Made by a program: the position numbers and the translations under genes. From Clostridiales bacterium (lineage in GTDB: Bacteria; Bacillota; Clostridia; Oscillospirales; QAMX01): a DNA stretch of 11,454 bases. The notes under the pieces are model-generated. The model made no database searches and was not told the DNA's origin. It saw only the letters and a program-made list of their open reading frames with translations. Shown here piece by piece: positions 6,311 to 11,454 of the stretch (positions are counted from its first letter, which is position 1; the number at the start of each line of letters is the position of its first letter). The stretch covers positions 1 through 11,454 of the forward strand of contig QAMX01000044.1 of the NCBI GenBank assembly GCA_003149835.1, in the 5' to 3' direction.

Positions 6311-7664
6311 TCAGCTCGCCTGCCCGGTATGATGCGGCGGGCGCTTTTCCCGCCCGGCGCCGTCGCGCCGCTCTCCGCAGCGTTCCAGCGCGAGCAGCAG
6401 GTCGGACAGAATCGCGTTGGAGACGAGCATGCCCCGCGGCGTCAGCGCATAGCCCGCGGGCGTTTTCAGCGCATGGCCGCTCTCCGTGAGCCGGCCGAGC
6501 CGTTTTCCGATCTCGCGCGCTGCGCGTCCGCCCGCAAGGCGTTCCATTTCCGCAAGCGAACAGCCGCCGGCCATGCGCAGCGAAAGAATCAGCGCTTCCT
6601 CCGCGGCGTCCGACGGCTCGTCGTCGGTCCAGCCGATTCCTTTTTCAGCCGCGAGCGCGGCGAAGGCCGCCGCGTCCGGCGGGAAAAAGCGCCGGCGGCC
6701 GCCGAAAAACGAGTGCGCCGCCGCGCCTATGCCGAGGTATTCGCCGCGCCGCCAGTAGCGCAGGTTGTGCCGCGAGGGAAAGCCCGGGCGCGCGAAATTC
6801 GAGATCTCATACTGCGCGAGCCCCTCCGCCGCGAGCCGTTCGCAGCAGGCGAGGTATGCCTCGGCGACCAGCTCGTCGTCGGGCAGCGTCACCCGCCCCG
6901 CCGCGGCGAGGCGCGCCAGCGGCGTGCCGTCTTCGAGCTTCAAGCAGTAAACCGACAGATGCTCCGGTTTCAGCGACAGCGCGCGGTCAAGCGAAAGCAG
7001 GGCGCTCTCCATCGACTGGCCGGGCAGGCCGAGCATGAGGTCGAGGCTGACGTTTTCCAGCCCCGCCGCGCGCGCGGCGGAGACGGCCGCAGATACGTCC
7101 GCAAACGTGTGCCGCCGCCCGACGGCGCGCAGCTCCGCTTCGACCGCCGACTGCATCCCCAGCGACAGGCGGTTGACGCCGGCGCGCCGCCACAGCGAAA
7201 ACAGCTCCGGCGGCAGGGGCGCGGGGTTCGCCTCGGCGGTGATCTCCGCGTTTTCTGAGACGGAAAAGCGCTTCGCCGCCGCCAAAACGCGGGCGAAAAG
7301 CTCCGGCGGCAGCATGCTCGGCGTTCCCCCGCCGACGTAGACGCTCTCGACCGTATATCCTTCGGCCAGCGGCAGCAGCTTCTCCGCCTCGGCTTCAAGC
7401 GCGCCGACATAGGCCGCCTGCGTTTGCTCCGGCGCAGGGCGCGAATAAAAGTCGCAGTAGGCGCATTTGGAGCGGCAGAAGGGGATGTGAAAGTAGAGCC
7501 CCAGCGTTTTCCGCCCCTCTGACGGGACGGCCGCGCCGCGCCGGTTGCTCTCCGCGCAGCCCTGCGGCCGTTTGCCGGGCGCGGCCTCGTTTCCGCCGCC
7601 CCGCGCCGCGTTCAAATCCGCAGACGCCGCGCAAGCCCGGGCGGACGCTCCGGCGCCTTCGCCC

Positions 7665-7672
<8 letters not shown>
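6311..7672 (-). CDS. hemW: Radical-SAM haem chaperone HemW
   Basis: HemW is a cytosolic radical-SAM protein that binds haem and delivers it to target enzymes. It was long misnamed as oxygen-independent coproporphyrinogen oxidase. The Fe-S motif CX3CX2C is at Cys66, Cys70 and Cys73, followed by D-F rather than the C-x-C ending of true HemN. The motif GGGTPS (114-119) and the HNLRYW haem motif (302-307) are present. The ATG overlaps the end of lepA by 8 nt, which implies translational coupling. From that ATG the protein has 453 residues, longer than the usual 375-400. About 56 Ala/Gly/Arg-rich residues precede the conserved [10 protein letters not shown], and a charged tail follows about residue 430. 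No ATG, and only one TTG without a visible ribosome binding site (codon 20), lies between. A CTG at codon 57 has AGAGGGG 9 nt before it, so the true start could be there. Confidence 0.93.
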
Positions 7673-9470
<1,798 letters not shown>

Positions 9471-9487
9471 TCGTTTGGTACAGCTCC

Positions 9488-9516
9488 GTTATCAAAATAG
9501 CGGTATCGCCTGTAAA
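9488..9516 (-). promoter_or_regulatory. Candidate promoter of lepA-hemW
   Basis: On the minus strand TTTACA (9511-9516), a 17-bp spacer and GATAAC (9488-9493) give 5/6 and 4/6 matches to the sigma-A consensus. The start would lie only about 10 nt before the lepA ATG, which would put GGAG (9484-9487) at or before the start site and leave a very short leader. The 122-bp gap to the ATPase gene has no clear terminator, only a 5-bp inverted repeat ATTGT-ATC-ACAAT at 9587-9599. Read-through from the ATPase gene is therefore also possible. Confidence 0.4.
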
Positions 9517-9592
9517 GCTCAGTCCAGCGCCTGTCTGCGGCCGCTCCGTCAAGCGCGCTCACACCATTCCGGCGCTCTATTGACGTATTGTA

Positions 9593-11454
9593 TCACAATG
9601 TCTCCTGCTTGACAAGCGCGGCCTCTTTGGCGCCGAAGCGCTTCGCCGCTTCGGCCTCCCGGCCGCGGCAGGTAAACAGCAGGATCTGCCGCGAGCGCGA
9701 CAGCTCCGCGAGCAGCGCCATCGTCTGCTCGGCTCTATCGTCGTCAAAGGCGGCGAGGCAGTCGTCAAGCACCAGCGGCGGCAGCGGCGGCTCAAAAAAC
9801 ACCTCGCTGAGCGCGATGCGCACCGCCAGATAGAGCTGATCCAGAGCGCCGCGGCTGAGATGGAGCATGCTGCGCGGCAGCAGCCCTCCGGCCTCGCGCA
9901 CCTCGGCGGAAAAGCGCTTATCCAGCAGCAGCTCGCCGTATTTGCCGCCCGTCATCGCTGTAAAAAGCTCGCCGGCGCGCGTGCAGAGCTTCGGCGTCAG
10001 CCGCCCCGCCAGCTCGCCGGAACAGGCGGCGAGCCAGTCCTGCGCCGCCTCGATCGCCTCGTATTCGAGGTTCAGCGTGTCCAGCTCCTCGCGCAGGCGG
10101 GCGTTTTCGGCGCTGAGAAAGGCCATATCGCGGTAATGCGACAGCCGCCCCTCGCAGGCGGCTAAGGCGCGCTCCTCGCGGCGCAGCCTTTCCTCGGCCT
10201 CGGCCAGCCGCGCGCGCGTCTCCTCTTCGCTCTGATAAAGCGTCTGCCAAGGCTCTCCGGCCTCCGTTTGCTCTCCGGCCTGCTGCGCAAGCTGATCCTC
10301 GACGGCGCGGTACGCCGCTGCGGCGCTCTCGGCCGCGCCGCAGAGCTGCCGGTACTGCCGGTTCAGCCGCGCCAGTTCCTCAGCCGCGGCGGGCGCGTCG
10401 GAATCCAGCGGGATTTTCAGCGCGGCGGCGCAGCGTTCGGCGCCGTTTTTGACAAAATCGCGCTTTTCTTGCAGCGAGAGCAGCGTTTTGGCGGCCGCCT
10501 CGGCCGCGTCGGCGCGCAGGCGGCATTCGTTGACATACCCTTCGTATTCGGCCGCCAGCGCGATCATATCGACGGGCTTCTCCGCGCCGTAGCTCTTGCA
10601 GAGCGCCGCGCCGGCCGCGCGCAGGCGCCGGCTCTTGACCACCGAGGCGACGCCCAGCCCGGCCAGAACCAGCCCCGCGCCGCCGAGCAGGAAGAGAAAA
10701 ACCGTCCCGATCAGGCTGTCGTAATACTTCGGAAGCTTCAATAAAACGCCCGCCGCCGCCGAGAGCGCCGCCGCAAAAAACAGCCAGCTCTTCGGCTTTG
10801 CGCCCAGCATTTCCTCGCACCGCCTGCAATCCGCCGCGGCCGTCTCCCTCGCGAACGCCGCCGTGCAGCCGTCAAAGATCGTCAGCCGTTCCGGACAGCG
10901 GCACTCCGCGGCATACTTCTTGGCGCGGTAGTATTCCGCCTCGGCGACGCGGCATTCCGCCTCGCGCCCCGCGGCGAGCCGGAACTGCTCGGCGGCGCGC
11001 ATACAGGCCTCGTCGTCGCCGCGGTCGCCGTTCAGATCATGCGCTTTGCAGAATTGCTCGGCTCTCTCCGCGGCGGCGGCCGCCGCCGCTTCCGCCTCCT
11101 CCGCCTTGGCGCGGGCGCGGCTGGCACGGCCGCGCTCAAACGCCGCCAGATCGGCGCGCAGGCGGTCGCGCTCCGCCGCCGCCTCACGGAGCGCGGCGCC
11201 GAGCCTCAGCATATCGCCGTTCAGCTCCTCGATTTCCGCGAGCTCGGCCGTATTTTTCCGGAGCTGCTCTTCGATCTGCGGGATCCTCCCGCGGCTGTTG
11301 AAGCGCCGCTCGCGCTTCCACGCGCCGAGCAGCTCGTTGGCAGCGCCCGCCGACACCTCGTCGTCGCCGGTGCCGGCGATGGCGGCGATCTTGCGTTCCA
11401 GCTCGGCGCTCTCGGTCACCGCCATCTGCTCGCCCGTACAGAACAGGCTGCGCG
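9593..11454 (-). CDS. YhaN/SbcC-like AAA ATPase, 5' end outside window
   Basis: This is the C-terminal part of a large SMC/SbcC-type ATPase closest in layout to Firmicutes YhaN. Such proteins usually pair with a YhaO-type metallophosphoesterase in DNA-end processing. The frame stays open from the first internal ATG (11425) to the window edge and encodes SLFCTGEQ before it, a stretch expected inside these proteins. That ATG is therefore not the start, and the Walker A region lies off-window. Counting from it, coiled coil runs from about 50 to 205. Two membrane segments (213-230, 237-264) joined by a short loop follow, then more coiled coil to about 465. The ATPase end has signature LSRGALDQLYLAVRIAL (from 523), Walker B LVLDD (551-555), D-loop AAFDDDR, and LLFTCRGRE where a switch His is often found. 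The membrane hairpin would tether it. No phosphoesterase is visible, and upstream DNA would show one if present. Confidence 0.88.
   Translation of the reverse strand, partial: RSLFCTGEQMAVTESAELERKIAAIAGTGDDEVSAGAANELLGAWKRERRFNSRGRIPQIEEQLRKNTAELAEIEELNGDMLRLGAALREAAAERDRLRADLAAFERGRASRARAKAEEAEAAAAAAAERAEQFCKAHDLNGDRGDDEACMRAAEQFRLAAGREAECRVAEAEYYRAKKYAAECRCPERLTIFDGCTAAFARETAAADCRRCEEMLGAKPKSWLFFAAALSAAAGVLLKLPKYYDSLIGTVFLFLLGGAGLVLAGLGVASVVKSRRLRAAGAALCKSYGAEKPVDMIALAAEYEGYVNECRLRADAAEAAAKTLLSLQEKRDFVKNGAERCAAALKIPLDSDAPAAAEELARLNRQYRQLCGAAESAAAAYRAVEDQLAQQAGEQTEAGEPWQTLYQSEEETRARLAEAEERLRREERALAACEGRLSHYRDMAFLSAENARLREELDTLNLEYEAIEAAQDWLAACSGELAGRLTPKLCTRAGELFTAMTGGKYGELLLDKRFSAEVREAGGLLPRSMLHLSRGALDQLYLAVRIALSEVFFEPPLPPLVLDDCLAAFDDDRAEQTMALLAELSRSRQILLFTCRGREAEAAKRFGAKEAALVKQETL

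Noticed and set aside
6260..7258. Long plus-strand open frame opposite hemW
   Set aside because: The composition is typical of antisense frames in GC-rich genes, and it lies wholly over hemW, which has all family motifs.
11423..11425. ATG as the true start of the YhaN-like ATPase
   Set aside because: The frame remains open to the window edge with plausible coding sequence, and the protein would lack its Walker A region. The gene is truncated by the window.

Overview
The window is GC-rich and dense in coding sequence. All seven protein genes lie on the minus strand, so transcription runs from high to low coordinates. The gene families point to a high-GC member of the Firmicutes/Clostridia, with an Oscillospiraceae-like gut bacterium as the best guess. 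Supporting signs are lepA directly followed by hemW, an adjacent ACT-domain (UPF0237) and UPF0210 pair, a YhaN-like SMC-type ATPase with a central membrane hairpin, and paired ABC exporter half-transporters. This placement is inferred from gene content and composition, not from a marker gene.

Layout in the direction of transcription: (1) 11454-9593, the C-terminal part of a YhaN/SbcC-like ATPase that is cut by the window edge. (2) 9470-6311, lepA (ribosomal GTPase EF4) and hemW (radical-SAM haem chaperone), which overlap by 8 nt and form a translationally coupled unit behind a plausible sigma-A promoter. (3) 6227-4288, a small ACT-domain regulator and a UPF0210/DUF711 protein. This pair is conserved and of unknown function, but here about 0.3 kb of hairpin-rich repeat DNA separates the two genes. 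A strong intrinsic terminator follows. (4) About 0.5 kb of non-coding DNA holding two hairpin repeats, an AT-rich block and a perfect consensus promoter. (5) 3771-170, two paralogous ABC half-exporters with an ATGA overlap, probably a heterodimer, closed by a textbook terminator. (6) A strong leftward promoter at 73-102 that drives something outside the window.

The coding genes are ordinary. The parts that merit a second look are non-coding. A family of three related hairpin repeats (4097-4147, 4226-4260, 5774-5824) includes one copy that acts as, or lies inside, the UPF0210 terminator. The ABC promoter has two small palindromes just upstream. HemW carries unusual tails at both ends. I see no rRNA, tRNA, CRISPR array, insertion sequence or prophage gene, and nothing that I would call a new multi-gene system.
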